NCBI RefSeq assembly: GCF_003002025.1 | Contig: NZ_PVZB01000001.1 | Location: 310,001-374,000, forward strand | Length of the DNA stretch: 64,000 bases | DNA from: Paraburkholderia sp. BL25I1N1 | GTDB lineage: Bacteria; Pseudomonadota; Gammaproteobacteria; Burkholderiales; Burkholderiaceae | Direction: 5' to 3' | Shown here: positions 41,378 through 51,243 of the stretch, piece after piece | How positions within the stretch are numbered: position 1 is the first letter of the stretch | How the letters are laid out: every line of letters starts with the position of its first letter | Notes under the pieces: model-generated | What the model was told of the DNA's origin: nothing | The model's input: the letters and a program-made list of their open reading frames with translations, nothing else | Database searches by the model: none | Made by a program: the position numbers and the translations under genes

Positions 41378-42853
41378 TCAGCGCGAGTCGCCGACCCGTT
41401 CGCGTCCTGCATGGCGATGCGCGGCGTCCGACGAGTGCGGCTGCGGGTGCACAAAGCAACTTAGCGCGCCGCCGATCACCAGCAAGCCCACCGACACGGC
41501 GGTCGCCGCTCGCATGCCCGAGACGATCTGCGAGGCGGCCGCGCCGCTCGCCAACGCCCCGAAAGCCGCCACGCCGACCGCGCCCCCTGCCTGCCGCGCC
41601 GTATTCAATACGGCGGACGCCGTGCCGGCGCGTGGCGCGTCCGTGGAGGCGAGCACGGCGGTGGTCATCGCGGGAACCGCCAGGCCCATGCCCGACGGAA
41701 TCAGCAGGAACGGCAGCAGCAGGCCGATGAGCGGCGTGCCGGCATCGACGAAATGCAGCAGGCCATAGCCGAGCCCGGCGGTGATCGCGCCCGCGATCAT
41801 CGGCACCCGCACGCCGAAGCGGCCGACCACCCAGCCGCTCGCCACATTCGACAGCAAAAAACCGCCCGTCAACGGCAGGAACGCGAGGCCCGCCTGCAAC
41901 GGCGTATAGCCGCGCACGCGCTGCAAATACAGGCTCAGCACGAACACCATGCCGTAGTAAGTGAGATTCACGCAGATGCCGAACAGCACCGCCGCACTGA
42001 AGGAGCGCTTGCTGAATAGCGAGAGCGGCAGCATCGGCGCCGCGACGCGCGATTCCACCACGACAAAGGCGCTCGCCGCGAGCAGCGCGAGCACGAAGCC
42101 GCCGGCCACGAGCGGGTGGCCGAAACCTAGCGGCCGCCATTCGATCACGGCGGCGACGAACGCGGTCAGCGCGACGATGGCAAGACACTGGCCGCCCAGG
42201 TCGATGCCGCGCGGCTTCGTGTCCGAGGCGGGCGCCGCCGATGGCTGCGGGCCGCGACGCGTCGCGACTTCGGATCGTGGCACCCACAGCAAGGTCGCCA
42301 GGAAGCCGGCGGCGCAAATCGGCAGATTGACAAGAAAGATGCTGCGCCAGCCGAACGCCGCGATCAGCAGGCCGCCGGCCACCGGCCCCGCCGCGATCGC
42401 AATCGCGCCCGCCGCCGTCCACAGACCGACCGCGCGCGCCCGCAGTTTGGGATCGTGTCCGTACGCTCGATTGAGCAGCGCCAGCGAGTTCGGCAGCATG
42501 GCGGCGGCGCCGACGCCTTGCACCGCGCGCGCCGCAATCAGCATGGTCGCGCCGAGCGCAAAGCCGCAGGCGAGCGACGCGAGCGCGAACAGCACGATGC
42601 CGGCCGCGTACAGGCGCCGCGCCCCGAAACGGTCGCCGAGCGCGCCGGCGGACAGCATCAGCACGGCGAACGCGAGCGTGTAGGCGTCGACGACCCATTG
42701 CAGGTCCGCGACATTTGCATGCAGATCCGCGCCGATTCGCGGCAGCGCGATGTTGACGATGGTCACGTCGAGTTGCGTGACGACGAAGCCGACGCTGACC
42801 GTCGCGAGGACACGGCCGAGTGCGGACGAGTGGGGGGAATTCGGTGAGTTCAT
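41378..42853 (-). CDS. DHA2-family MFS drug:H+ antiporter
   Basis: The 491-residue membrane protein has fourteen helices and the DHA2 signature TQLDVTIVNIALPRIGADL in the first helix, plus DAYTLAFAVLMLSAGALGDR and the antiporter motif C region GPVAGGLLIAAFGWRSIFLVN. Such EmrB/QacA-like proteins export drugs or toxic metabolites. No adaptor or regulator gene adjoins it. The substrate is unknown. Confidence 0.9.
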   Translation of the reverse strand: MNSPNSPHSSALGRVLATVSVGFVVTQLDVTIVNIALPRIGADLHANVADLQWVVDAYTLAFAVLMLSAGALGDRFGARRLYAAGIVLFALASLACGFALGATMLIAARAVQGVGAAAMLPNSLALLNRAYGHDPKLRARAVGLWTAAGAIAIAAGPVAGGLLIAAFGWRSIFLVNLPICAAGFLATLLWVPRSEVATRRGPQPSAAPASDTKPRGIDLGGQCLAIVALTAFVAAVIEWRPLGFGHPLVAGGFVLALLAASAFVVVESRVAAPMLPLSLFSKRSFSAAVLFGICVNLTYYGMVFVLSLYLQRVRGYTPLQAGLAFLPLTGGFLLSNVASGWVVGRFGVRVPMIAGAITAGLGYGLLHFVDAGTPLIGLLLPFLLIPSGMGLAVPAMTTAVLASTDAPRAGTASAVLNTARQAGGAVGVAAFGALASGAAASQIVSGMRAATAVSVGLLVIGGALSCFVHPQPHSSDAAHRHAGRERVGDSR

Positions 42854-42952
42854 GCGCTACATCGTAGGTCCGATGCAGCGCACCATGTTTCGGCGCGGCG
42901 TGAAGTGTGGATGTCACGCGCCAGCGCAGGGCGTCGAACCCGATGATGCAAA

Positions 42953-42983
42953 CAAAAACGGCGCACCGTTTGCGGCACGCCGT
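42953..42983 (-). terminator. Terminator of the MHS-family transporter gene
   Basis: On the minus strand ACGGCG-tg-CCG-caaa-CGG-tg-CGCCGT forms a nine-pair stem with one symmetric internal loop, followed by TTTTT, 24 bases after the transporter stop. Confidence 0.75.
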
Positions 42984-43006
42984 CGCTGCAAAGCACCAGC
43001 AGCCGA

Positions 43007-44320
43007 TCAGTGTTTCTGCGGCGCATCCTTGATGAACAGCGTGGTCAGTGCCCCGAGAACGCAGATCGCGCCGACGTACATCGGAGCGGCCATGGGGTTC
43101 GACTTCATCATCAGCGACACGGCGACCGGCGTGAGCCCACCGAATATGGCGTACGCCACGTTGTACGAGAACGAAATGCCCGAGAAACGCACCACCGGCG
43201 GAAACGCCTTGACCATCACGAAAGGAATCGCGCCGATCACGCCGACGAACAGGCCCGCCACCGCGTACAGCGGCACCAGCGTGGAGGTGTCGACCGCGAG
43301 TTGCTGGAACATTACGTAGTACGCCACCGCCAGCGCCAGGCCGCCGATGAAAATCGTGCGCCCCGCGCCGATACGGCCGGCAATCGAGCCCGCCATGACG
43401 CAACCGATCGTCAGGCACAGCGTGGCCACGCAGTTCGCCAGCAACGCCGTGGCCGGCGCGATGTGGAACTGCTTTTGCAGCAGCGTCGGCGTCATCAGGA
43501 TCACGACGACGATCGCGGCCGACAGCATCCACGTAAGCAGCATCGAGACGATCACGGCGCGGCCGTGGTCGCGCAGCACGGCCTTGAGCGGCACTTCCGC
43601 CGCAATCGCCTTGCGCTGCTTGAGTTCGGCGAACACCGGCGTTTCATGCAGCCAGCGGCGCAGATATACCGAAAACATGCCAAACACGCCACCGACCAGG
43701 AACGGGATGCGCCACGCGTACGCGGAGATTTCCGCCGGCGCAAAGTTGCGGTTCACTGCCGAGGCAATCAGCGAGCCCAGCAGAATGCCCGCGGTCAGGC
43801 CGGCCGTGAGCGTGCCGCACGCATAGCCGATGTGCCGCTGCGGCACATGCTCCGAGACGAACACCCAGGCGCCCGGCACTTCGCCGCCGACCGCCGCGCC
43901 TTGCATCACGCGGAACAGGAGCAGCAGGACCGGCGCCAGCACGCCGATGCTGGTGTAGGTGGGCAGCAGGCCCATCATCAGTGTCGGCACCGACATGAGC
44001 AGCACGCTCAGCGTGAACATGCGCTTGCGGCCGAACAGGTCGCCGAAATGCGCCATGATGATGCCGCCCAGCGGCCGCGCCAGATAGCCCGCGGCGAAGA
44101 TGCCGAAGGTTTGCACCTGACGCAGCCAGTCCGGCATTGCCGCCGGGAAGAATAGCTGGCCGATCGCCGGCGCGAAAAATACGAAGATGATGAAGTCGTA
44201 GAACTCCAGCGCCCCGCCGAGGGCGGCGAGGCCGAGCGTCTTGTAATCGCTGCGCCCAAGAGGGCGTGGGGTGACAGCCTGCGCTCCACCCAGATTTGTC
44301 GCTTGCATTGCTTGTGTCAT
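43007..44320 (-). CDS. MFS transporter, metabolite:H+ symporter family
   Basis: The 437-residue protein has twelve helices and MHS-family motifs: ALGGALEFYDFIIFVFFAPA in the first helix, the loop GDLFGRKRMF and RVMQGAAVGGEVPGAWVFVSEH. Characterised members import citrate, 2-oxoglutarate, shikimate, proline or betaine. Gene position near the hydroxyproline cluster allows an uptake role for that pathway, but no direct link is visible. The ATG at 44320 is chosen to give the family-length N-terminus; its ribosome site is weak. Confidence 0.88.
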   Translation of the reverse strand: MTQAMQATNLGGAQAVTPRPLGRSDYKTLGLAALGGALEFYDFIIFVFFAPAIGQLFFPAAMPDWLRQVQTFGIFAAGYLARPLGGIIMAHFGDLFGRKRMFTLSVLLMSVPTLMMGLLPTYTSIGVLAPVLLLLFRVMQGAAVGGEVPGAWVFVSEHVPQRHIGYACGTLTAGLTAGILLGSLIASAVNRNFAPAEISAYAWRIPFLVGGVFGMFSVYLRRWLHETPVFAELKQRKAIAAEVPLKAVLRDHGRAVIVSMLLTWMLSAAIVVVILMTPTLLQKQFHIAPATALLANCVATLCLTIGCVMAGSIAGRIGAGRTIFIGGLALAVAYYVMFQQLAVDTSTLVPLYAVAGLFVGVIGAIPFVMVKAFPPVVRFSGISFSYNVAYAIFGGLTPVAVSLMMKSNPMAAPMYVGAICVLGALTTLFIKDAPQKH

Positions 44321-44706
44321 GTTTTGAATTGGGAGCCACACGTAGCGCGTGGAAATACGGCGGTCGTCGGGCGAGAAGTGTGGCAAGCGCTGGGTAGAGC
44401 ACGGAACACCGGCGCGCCGGCCCGGGTAGGGCAAGCGCGTTGACGACTGGGGCCAGGCGGGATTTTACAGGATGAAAGCCGATCGCTTCGGGAAGTGCTT
44501 AATTAGATTGGGAAAAGTTCCGTGGGACGTGCTTTCTGGTCGCAATTGCGACGACGCTGCGCTGAGGACTTGTCACTAGAGAATGTAGGAATACGGAGCG
44601 CGCGCTGTCCGGCCAGATCGATTCATATGTAAATTAGGATTGCTCCTATGGGATGGAATGGGCCCGCCTCTGAGAATCGCGTCCGAGCCATCTTACGAGT
44701 CATCCC
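44321..44706. other. Intergenic region, no gene seen
   Basis: The 386 bases between the divergent transporter and response-regulator genes contain no frame with a ribosome site or family resemblance and no strong hairpin. Its last 150 bases are relatively AT-rich and presumably hold the promoters. Confidence 0.4.
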
Positions 44707-45447
44707 ATGCGTATTGCCATTCTCCAGCGTGACCTGGTCATGCGTCAGTCGATCGAAAAGGTCCTGACGAGCACCGGTCATTCCTGCACGACCTTTGACG
44801 ACGGCCTGAGCATGTCGAGAACGCTCGCGCGTTCCACGGTCGATCTGCTGGTGCTCGACTGGCAGGGCCTGCGCCTGTCCGGCGCCGAGGTTTTGCGCGC
44901 GGCGCGCGCGGTGGGCGGCGACCGTCTGCCGGTCATATTCGCATCGGCGGACACGGCGGAGGAGAACATCGTGCGCGCGTTCGTCGCTGGCGCGGACGAC
45001 TATGTCGCGTTGCCGCTGCGCGCAGCCGAGTTTCGCGAGCGGGTCACGGCGCTGCTGCGGCGGGCGTATCCGGACCGGTTCAGTTCCGCCAGTTTCGATG
45101 CCGGTCCATACCACTTCGACACGCATCGTCAACTCGTCATGCTGCGCGGCCAGCCGGTCCAATTGTCCGGCACGCAGTACCGGCTCGCGTCGCTGTTCTT
45201 CTCCAACATCGGTCGCGTGCTGTCTCGCGATCACATCTTCGCAATGGTGTGGGGGCGCGAGTTCCGCGAATTCACCCGCACCATCGACAGTCACGTTTCG
45301 CGGCTGCGCCTCCTGCTCGAGATCGAGCCGCAGAACGAATTCCGGCTGCAACCGGTTTATAAAAGCGGCTACCGGCTGCTGCATCTGCGCCAGGGTGCGG
45401 CCGCCGTGGTCGATGCGGATATCGACGTCGAGAAACAGGCGGCCTGA
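44707..45447 (+). CDS. Atypical OmpR/PhoB-family response regulator
   Basis: The 246-residue protein has an N-terminal receiver domain (1-118) and a C-terminal winged helix (about 130-228; SRDHIFAMVWGREFREFTRT, then VSRLRLLL and YKSGYRLL). The phosphoacceptor is probably Asp51 (LLVLDWQG). Two conserved receiver features are altered: only one acidic residue (D9) precedes it, and the invariant Lys before Pro in the K-P motif is Leu (ADDYVALPLR). No histidine kinase gene adjoins. It may work with a distant kinase or without phosphorylation. Confidence 0.85.
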   Translation: MRIAILQRDLVMRQSIEKVLTSTGHSCTTFDDGLSMSRTLARSTVDLLVLDWQGLRLSGAEVLRAARAVGGDRLPVIFASADTAEENIVRAFVAGADDYVALPLRAAEFRERVTALLRRAYPDRFSSASFDAGPYHFDTHRQLVMLRGQPVQLSGTQYRLASLFFSNIGRVLSRDHIFAMVWGREFREFTRTIDSHVSRLRLLLEIEPQNEFRLQPVYKSGYRLLHLRQGAAAVVDADIDVEKQAA

Positions 45448-45467
45448 CGCCAGCCAGCCGCGCCGGA

Positions 45468-46373
45468 TCAAATCTGCGGCAGCGCGGGCCGCGTTTCGAT
45501 TGACTTGCGAATCAAGGCTTCGACGGCCTTGCGTTCGTCGCCGGCGAGCGGCAGACGGGGCGGGCGCACCGGCTCCGTGCCGAGTCCGACGATCGTTTCG
45601 GCAAGCTTGATGTTCTGCACCAGCTTCGCCGACACGTCGAGCGCGAGCAGCGGTGCAAACCAGCGGTAGATTGCGCGCGCTTCCTCCAGGCGTCCCGCCT
45701 TCAGCAACTTGTAGATCACCACCGTCTCACGCGGAAACGCGCACACGAGACCGGCCACCCAACCGTGCGCGCCCATCAGGATCGCTTCCATAGCGAGATT
45801 GTCGACGCCGCACAGAATCGCGAAACGGTCGCCGACGGCGTTGATCAGGTCGGTCACGCGCCGCACGTCGCCACATGATTCCTTGATCGCGACGATCTTC
45901 TTCTCGTCGGCGATTTCCGCGAACATGTCGGGCGTCATGTCGACGCCGTAGGCGAGCGGATTGTTGTAGATCATCAGCGGCAGGGCGCTCGCGTCGGCGA
46001 CGCTGCGGAAGTGATGCAGCGTCTCGCGGCGGTCCGACAGGTAACGCAGCCCCGGCAGCACCATGTAACCGGCCGCGCCATGACGGCTGCCCGCTTCGGC
46101 CTGACGGCAGGCGTCGAGCGTGCTGTTTTCGGCGATCGTCAGCAGGACGGGCACGCGGCCGCGCGAAGCATCGACGGCGATGTCGAGCACTTGCAGCTTT
46201 TCATCCAGCGAGAGCGTCGACGCTTCGCCCAGCGATCCGCACACGATGATGCCATCCACACCGGCGTCGATCTGCGCCTCGATATTCTTGCCGGTCCATA
46301 CGCGGTCTATGCTGAAATCCGCGTTGAATTTGGTGGTGACTGCGGGCAATACACCTTCCCAGATATGCGCCAC
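45468..46373 (-). CDS. lhpC: Delta1-pyrroline-4-hydroxy-2-carboxylate deaminase (DHDPS family)
   Basis: The 301-residue TIM-barrel lyase has the family motif CGSLGEASTLSLDEK and the Schiff-base lysine in KKIVAIKESCGD. Next to the hydroxyproline epimerase and dehydrogenase genes it fits LhpC/HypD, which converts the pyrroline to 2-oxoglutarate semialdehyde and ammonia. The start is GTG at 46373, with AGGAGAG five bases upstream; longer frames lack such a site. It is divergent from lhpA. Family motifs alone could also mean another pyruvate-type lyase; context decides. Confidence 0.85.
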   Translation of the reverse strand: MAHIWEGVLPAVTTKFNADFSIDRVWTGKNIEAQIDAGVDGIIVCGSLGEASTLSLDEKLQVLDIAVDASRGRVPVLLTIAENSTLDACRQAEAGSRHGAAGYMVLPGLRYLSDRRETLHHFRSVADASALPLMIYNNPLAYGVDMTPDMFAEIADEKKIVAIKESCGDVRRVTDLINAVGDRFAILCGVDNLAMEAILMGAHGWVAGLVCAFPRETVVIYKLLKAGRLEEARAIYRWFAPLLALDVSAKLVQNIKLAETIVGLGTEPVRPPRLPLAGDERKAVEALIRKSIETRPALPQI

Positions 46374-46722
46374 GACTGCTCTCCTGACTGTTGATGTGTT
46401 CAGCGCAGTGTAAGCAGGGAAAATCCTGCCGTCTTGCGTGAATCGCGCGTGACGAATGACGATTTCAGCATAGTCGATCTGCATGGAACGTCACCGGATC
46501 AAGACGCATGGCTGAATTCGGGATGCAAAGGCGAGGCGCGTTGAAAGCGCGTAGCCGGCGTGATGCTGGGTGCGCCGAGCCTCGCCCGTTGTACGTCCCG
46601 CACACGTGCTCAAGCGCCGATAGCGAGATAGAGCAATGTCGCCACGGCATCGCGTAGTTATGCCGAAATCGTCACAATCCACGCGTAAGCACACCAAGAC
46701 TCGCCCGGCCGCGGTTTCTAAC
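46374..46722. promoter_or_regulatory. Divergent promoter region of the hydroxyproline cluster
   Basis: The 349 bases between lhpC and lhpA must hold both promoters and the LhpR site. I see no clear -35/-10 pair, strong dyad or small gene; the ribosome site of lhpA is also poor. Confidence 0.4.
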
Positions 46723-47679
46723 ATGAGCATCATGAAAACCTTGGACATCATCGACTCGCACACCGGCGGTGAACCGACCCGCCTCGTGGTGTCGGGCGGC
46801 CCGGATCTCGGCGGCGGCACACTGGCGCAACGGCTCGACGTGTTCCGTACGCAGTTCGACGACTGGCGCGCGGGCATCGTGACCGAACCGCGCGGCTCGG
46901 ACGTCGTAGTGGGCGCGCTGCTCTGCGAGCCGGACGACCCTTCGTGTGCGGCCGGCGTGATCTTTTTCAACAACGTCGGCTATCTCGGCATGTGCGGGCA
47001 CGGCACGATCGGTCTCGTCGTCTCGCTGGCGCACCTGGGGCGGATCGGGCCGGGGCGCCATCGGATCGAGACGCCGGTCGGCATCGTCGAAGCGACGCTC
47101 AATGCGGACGGCAGCGTCGCCGTGCGCAATGTGCCGGCGTATCGCTATCGCGCGTCCGTGCAGGTGGACGTGCCGGGTCATGGCGTGTTGACCGGCGACA
47201 TCGGCTGGGGCGGCAACTGGTTCTTTCTCGTCGCCGACCACGGGCGCGCGTTGGAGGCGTCGCGGATCGGTGAATTGACCGCGTTCAGCGGCGCGATTCG
47301 CGACGCGCTGATCGCGCAGCACATCACCGGCGCCGATGGCGCGTTGATCGATCACATCGAACTCTTCGGACCCGGTTCGCGCGATGGCATCGACAGCCGC
47401 AGCTTCGTGCTTTGTCCCGGCAGTGCGTACGACCGCTCGCCGTGCGGCACCGGCACGAGCGCCAAGGTGGCCTGCCTCGCGGCCGACGGCAAACTGGCTG
47501 AAGGTGCGGTGTGGCGGCAGGAGAGCATCATCGGCAGCGTGTTCGAGGCGAGCTATCGCCATGCCGGCGACGGCGTTCACGTGGTCCCCACCATCACCGG
47601 CCACGCGTACGTCACGGCAGAGGCGCGCTTGTGCTTCGACGAGCGCGATCCGTTCGCTTGGGGCATCCGCACGGCATGA
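46723..47679 (+). CDS. lhpA: 4-Hydroxyproline 2-epimerase
   Basis: The 318-residue enzyme belongs to the proline racemase superfamily. Both catalytic cysteines are present: MCGHGT (about residue 88) and SPCGTGTSA (about 236), which marks a 2-epimerase rather than a dehydratase, where one Cys is Thr. It turns trans-4-hydroxy-L-proline into cis-4-hydroxy-D-proline. The start could also be the ATG at 46732. Its stop overlaps the next ATG (ATGA). It opens the lhpABFE operon. Confidence 0.92.
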   Translation: MSIMKTLDIIDSHTGGEPTRLVVSGGPDLGGGTLAQRLDVFRTQFDDWRAGIVTEPRGSDVVVGALLCEPDDPSCAAGVIFFNNVGYLGMCGHGTIGLVVSLAHLGRIGPGRHRIETPVGIVEATLNADGSVAVRNVPAYRYRASVQVDVPGHGVLTGDIGWGGNWFFLVADHGRALEASRIGELTAFSGAIRDALIAQHITGADGALIDHIELFGPGSRDGIDSRSFVLCPGSAYDRSPCGTGTSAKVACLAADGKLAEGAVWRQESIIGSVFEASYRHAGDGVHVVPTITGHAYVTAEARLCFDERDPFAWGIRTA

Positions 47680-48803
47680 CGGCGGACGCGCTGATCGTCG
47701 GGGCGGGCATTGTCGGCGCGGCGTGCGCGGCCGAACTTGCGGCGCTCGGCATGCGGGTCGAGGTGCTCGACGCGCAGGGCGTCGGCGGCGGCGCGACGGC
47801 GGCGGGCATGGGCCACATCGTCGTGATGAACGACTCGCCGGCCGAATTCGCGTTGAGCCGCTATTCACGAGACTTGTGGCTGGAACTCGCGCCGCAACTG
47901 CGTACGCGCGACGCGTTCGCGCGCTGCGGCACGCTCTGGGTCGCCGCCGACGAAGAAGAGTGGCAGGCCGCCCGCGCGATGCATGCCGCGTTCGAGGCTC
48001 AAGGCATTGCCGCACAATTGCTCGACGCGCCCGCCTTGCGGATTTGCGAGCCGGCGCTGGCGGCGTCGATGGGGGGCGGTTTGCGAATCGAGCACGACAG
48101 CATCGTCTATGCGCCGACCGTCGCCGAATGGCTGCTGACACGGTCGCCGGGCGCGGCGAATATCCATGTGCGTTTGGGTGCCGCGGTGGCGTCGGTCAGC
48201 GCGAGCGGCGTCGCGCTTGCGGATGGCGAGCGCGTTGGCGCGGCCCACGTCATCGTGGCCAATGGTTTGGGGGCGCGGCAATTGGTGGCGTCGCTGCCGT
48301 TGCAGCCGAAGAAGGGCCACCTGCTGATCACCGACCGCTATCCCGGACTGATCCGGCATCAACTGCTCGAACTCGGGTACATCAAGAGCGCGCATCATGC
48401 GCTCGGCACCTCGGTGGCGTTCAACGCGCAGCCGCGGCCCACGGGTCAATTGCTGATCGGCTCGTCGCGCCAGTTCGACACCACCGATCCCGCCGTCGAG
48501 ATGCCCGTGCTCGCGCAGATGCTGCAGCGCGCCGCCTGCTATCTCCCGGCACTGCCAACGCTCAACGGCATTCGCGCATGGACCGGGTTTCGCGCGGCCT
48601 CGCCGGACGGCCTGCCGCTGATCGGTCCAGCCGGCGAATTCGCTCCCGGCGTCTGGCTTGCCACCGGCCACGAGGGTTTGGGCGTGACGACCTCGCTTGC
48701 CACCGCGAAGCTGCTTGCCGCGCAGATCGCAGGGACCGTAGCGCCAATTCCTGTCGAGCCTTATCTGCCCGTTCGTTTTGTCGAGAAGGTCATTCATGAG
48801 TAG
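47676..48803 (+). CDS. lhpB: D-hydroxyproline dehydrogenase FAD subunit
   Basis: The 375-residue flavoprotein has the [16 protein letters not shown] dinucleotide fold (GxGxxG form [11 protein letters not shown]) and a C-terminal FAD-binding strand [17 protein letters not shown] of D-amino-acid dehydrogenase type. With the 2Fe-2S protein and the second flavoprotein it forms the heteromeric dehydrogenase that oxidises cis-4-hydroxy-D-proline to the pyrroline. Its start and stop both overlap neighbouring genes, so the subunits are co-translated. Confidence 0.88.
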   Translation: MTADALIVGAGIVGAACAAELAALGMRVEVLDAQGVGGGATAAGMGHIVVMNDSPAEFALSRYSRDLWLELAPQLRTRDAFARCGTLWVAADEEEWQAARAMHAAFEAQGIAAQLLDAPALRICEPALAASMGGGLRIEHDSIVYAPTVAEWLLTRSPGAANIHVRLGAAVASVSASGVALADGERVGAAHVIVANGLGARQLVASLPLQPKKGHLLITDRYPGLIRHQLLELGYIKSAHHALGTSVAFNAQPRPTGQLLIGSSRQFDTTDPAVEMPVLAQMLQRAACYLPALPTLNGIRAWTGFRAASPDGLPLIGPAGEFAPGVWLATGHEGLGVTTSLATAKLLAAQIAGTVAPIPVEPYLPVRFVEKVIHE

Positions 48804-49074
48804 TGCGAGCGCGGAAGCACGTGTGAGCTTGACGATCGACGGCAACCGTATCGACGTCGCGGCCGGCACGACTGTGGCCGCGGCGCTCGCGTTGGCGGGC
48901 GTGCGCGGCACGCGGACCTCGGTGAGCGGCCAGCCTCGCGCCGCACTGTGCGGCATGGGCGTATGCCAGGAGTGTCGGGTGACGATCGACGGCCGGCCGC
49001 ATGCGCTGGCGTGTCAGACACTGTGCCGTGAAGGCCAGATCGTTCTCACCCGAAACGCGGCGGGCGCGCGATGA
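48796..49074 (+). CDS. lhpF: 2Fe-2S subunit of D-hydroxyproline dehydrogenase
   Basis: The 92-residue ferredoxin-like protein has the cluster ligands in CGMGVCQEC plus a further Cys in ALACQTLC, the pattern of small [2Fe-2S] subunits in heteromeric amino-acid dehydrogenases. The ATG at 48796 overlaps the lhpB end; the downstream gene starts within its stop (ATGA). It transfers electrons between the two flavoprotein subunits. Confidence 0.87.
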   Translation: MSSASAEARVSLTIDGNRIDVAAGTTVAAALALAGVRGTRTSVSGQPRAALCGMGVCQECRVTIDGRPHALACQTLCREGQIVLTRNAAGAR

Positions 49075-50357
49075 GATACCACTATGACATTGTCATCGTC
49101 GGCGCCGGACCCGCTGGTTTGAACGCCGCGTCCGCCGCTGCGCGCGCGGGCGCTACGGTTGCGCTACTCGACGACAATCCACGCGCGGGCGGCCAGATCT
49201 GGCGTCAAGGTCCGGGCCACGCGCCGCAGGCGCCGCTGCGCGACCTCCTCACTGCGATCAGCGGGCAAAGCGCCATCACGCACTGGCCGTCGACTCGCGT
49301 GATCGCGCCGCTGGGGCCACGCGGCTTGCTGCTCGAATCGGCGGAATGCGGCGGTGCGTGTGTCAGCTATGAGCGCCTGATTCTCGCGACCGGCGCACGT
49401 GAACGGCTTCTGCCGTTCGCCGGCTGGACCTTGCCCGGCGTGACCGGCGCTGGCGCACTGCAGGCGCTCATCAAAGGCGGCGTGCCGGTGCGTGGCGAGC
49501 GGATCGTGATCGCCGGCAGCGGACCTTTGCTGATCGCGGCGCTCGCGACCGCGCGTGCGGCCGGGGCTCGGGTGGTGGCGGTGGTGGAACAGGCTTCGGC
49601 GTTCGACGTCGCGCGTTTCGGCATCTCGCTGCTGGCCACGCCCGGCAAGTTGCGGCAAGCCGTCGGCCTGACGCGCGGCTTCGCGGGCCTGCATTACTGG
49701 ACCAGCAGCATCGTGGAAGAGGCGCGAGGCGATGGCCGCGTCGAGCAAGTCACTATCCGGCGCGGCGGCGAAGCGAGGCGCGTCGTGCTCGACTGCGACC
49801 GCGTCGCCAGCGGTTATGGACTCGTGCCGAACATCACGCTGGCTCAGGCGCTCGGTTGCGCGATCAGCGAAGCGGGCGAGATCGTCGTCGACGACGATCA
49901 GCGCACGTCTGTCGAAGGCGTGCTGGCGGCGGGCGAGTGCACCGGCGTCGGCGGCGCGGAACTGGCCGGCGTGGAGGGCGAGATTGCCGGCCTCGCCGCA
50001 AGTGGCGCTGCCGAAGGCCGCGCCGCGCTCGACGCGCAACGCGAGCGCTGGCGCCGGTTCGGCCGCCGCGTCGAAACCGCCTTCGCCCTGTGGGACGCCG
50101 CGCGCACGCCGCCCGCCGACGCCACGCTGCTTTGCCGCTGCGAGGACGTGAGTATCGGTGAGGTGCGCACCTTCGCCAGTTGGCGCGAGGCCAAGCTGCA
50201 CACCCGCTGCGGCATGGGCACTTGCCAGGGACGAATCTGCGGCACGGCGGCGAACCTGTACTTCGGCTGGCAGTCCGGCGCGCCGCGTCCGCCCTTCAGT
50301 CCGGCGCAAATCGGCACGTTGATGGCGGCCGCCGCGGAGCCGCCGCCGCTTGAATGA
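49071..50357 (+). CDS. lhpE: NAD(P)/FAD-type subunit of D-hydroxyproline dehydrogenase
   Basis: The 428-residue protein starts with VIVGAGPAGLNAASAAARAG (FAD site), has a second nucleotide fold (RIVIAGSGPLLIAALATARA), and a C-terminal BFD-like [2Fe-2S] region with CRCEDVS and CGMGTCQGRICG. It is the electron-accepting subunit alongside LhpB and LhpF, homologous to subunits of opine and D-amino-acid dehydrogenases. It is the last gene of the overlapping set; the regulator follows 108 bases later. Confidence 0.88.
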   Translation: MRYHYDIVIVGAGPAGLNAASAAARAGATVALLDDNPRAGGQIWRQGPGHAPQAPLRDLLTAISGQSAITHWPSTRVIAPLGPRGLLLESAECGGACVSYERLILATGARERLLPFAGWTLPGVTGAGALQALIKGGVPVRGERIVIAGSGPLLIAALATARAAGARVVAVVEQASAFDVARFGISLLATPGKLRQAVGLTRGFAGLHYWTSSIVEEARGDGRVEQVTIRRGGEARRVVLDCDRVASGYGLVPNITLAQALGCAISEAGEIVVDDDQRTSVEGVLAAGECTGVGGAELAGVEGEIAGLAASGAAEGRAALDAQRERWRRFGRRVETAFALWDAARTPPADATLLCRCEDVSIGEVRTFASWREAKLHTRCGMGTCQGRICGTAANLYFGWQSGAPRPPFSPAQIGTLMAAAAEPPPLE

Positions 50358-50465
50358 CCCATTTGCCGGCACGCCGGCGGATATTGTCGGCGGCGGCGCG
50401 GCCCTATAATCGACCGCACGTCGCCCGACTGCCCCCTCAACGCACGGACCAACGGAACCCGCACG

Positions 50466-51233
50466 ATGAACACGCTGGCTGATCCGCTCGAACCGGACGA
50501 CGCAACGCTGTCCGGCATGCTGTCGCACTTCAGGCTGCTCGAGCCGGTGTTCGACGCGATGCCGGACGTCGTGTTCTTCGTCAAGGACGCCGAGGCGCGC
50601 TACGCGCTGGTCAACCGCACGCTCGCGTCGCGCTGCGGCTTCAAGGAAAAGTCCGCGCTGCTCGGCCGGACCGCCGAGGACGTGTTCCCGCGCCGCTTCG
50701 GACGCATCTACACGGCACAAGACAAGGCGGTCATCAACGTCGGCAACCAGATGATCGATCAACTGGAACTGCATCTGTATCCCGGCCGCCAGCCGGGCTG
50801 GTGTCTGACCTGCAAACAGCCGCTGCGCGATCCCGCCGGCAAGGTGGTCGGCCTCGCGGGCATTTCCCGCGATCTGAAAGCGGACGAAAGCAGCCATCCG
50901 GCCTACAGCCGCCTTGCCGCGGTCGTGCAGTCCATCCAGGAAAATTACGTCCAGCCTTTGAATCTGAAGCAGCTCGCGGCGATGGCGGATATGTCGGTCG
51001 CGCAACTGGAACGCTATTTTCACAAGGTGTTTCATCTGACGCCGCGTCAGGTGCTGCTGAAAACCCGGCTGGACGCGGCCACGGCGCTGCTGGTCTCGCA
51101 CGACAAGGTCACCGACGTCGCCGCGCTATGCGGCTACACCGACCACAGCGCATTCACGCGGCAGTTCAAGGCAACCGTCGGCATCACGCCGACCGAATAC
51201 CGCATGCTGTTGCACGGTACTTCGCGGAGCTGA
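50466..51233 (+). CDS. lhpR: PAS-AraC regulator of the hydroxyproline cluster (LhpR-like)
   Basis: The 255-residue protein has an N-terminal PAS-like sensor (about 20-130: PVFDAMPDVVFFVKDAEARY) and a C-terminal AraC double HTH (about 155-250: LKQLAAMADMSVAQLERYF and TDVAALCGYTDHSAFTRQFK). PAS-AraC activators of this build sit beside hydroxyproline genes in pseudomonads and burkholderias. It likely senses hydroxyproline or an intermediate. The assignment rests on context and architecture. Confidence 0.82.
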   Translation: MNTLADPLEPDDATLSGMLSHFRLLEPVFDAMPDVVFFVKDAEARYALVNRTLASRCGFKEKSALLGRTAEDVFPRRFGRIYTAQDKAVINVGNQMIDQLELHLYPGRQPGWCLTCKQPLRDPAGKVVGLAGISRDLKADESSHPAYSRLAAVVQSIQENYVQPLNLKQLAAMADMSVAQLERYFHKVFHLTPRQVLLKTRLDAATALLVSHDKVTDVAALCGYTDHSAFTRQFKATVGITPTEYRMLLHGTSRS

Positions 51234-51243
51234 AGCGCTGCAC

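Noticed and set aside
41283..43532. A 749-codon open frame on the minus strand spanning two transporter genes
   Set aside because: It is a shifted frame of the DHA2 gene; it crosses a terminator and its Arg/Gly-rich product has no domain pattern.
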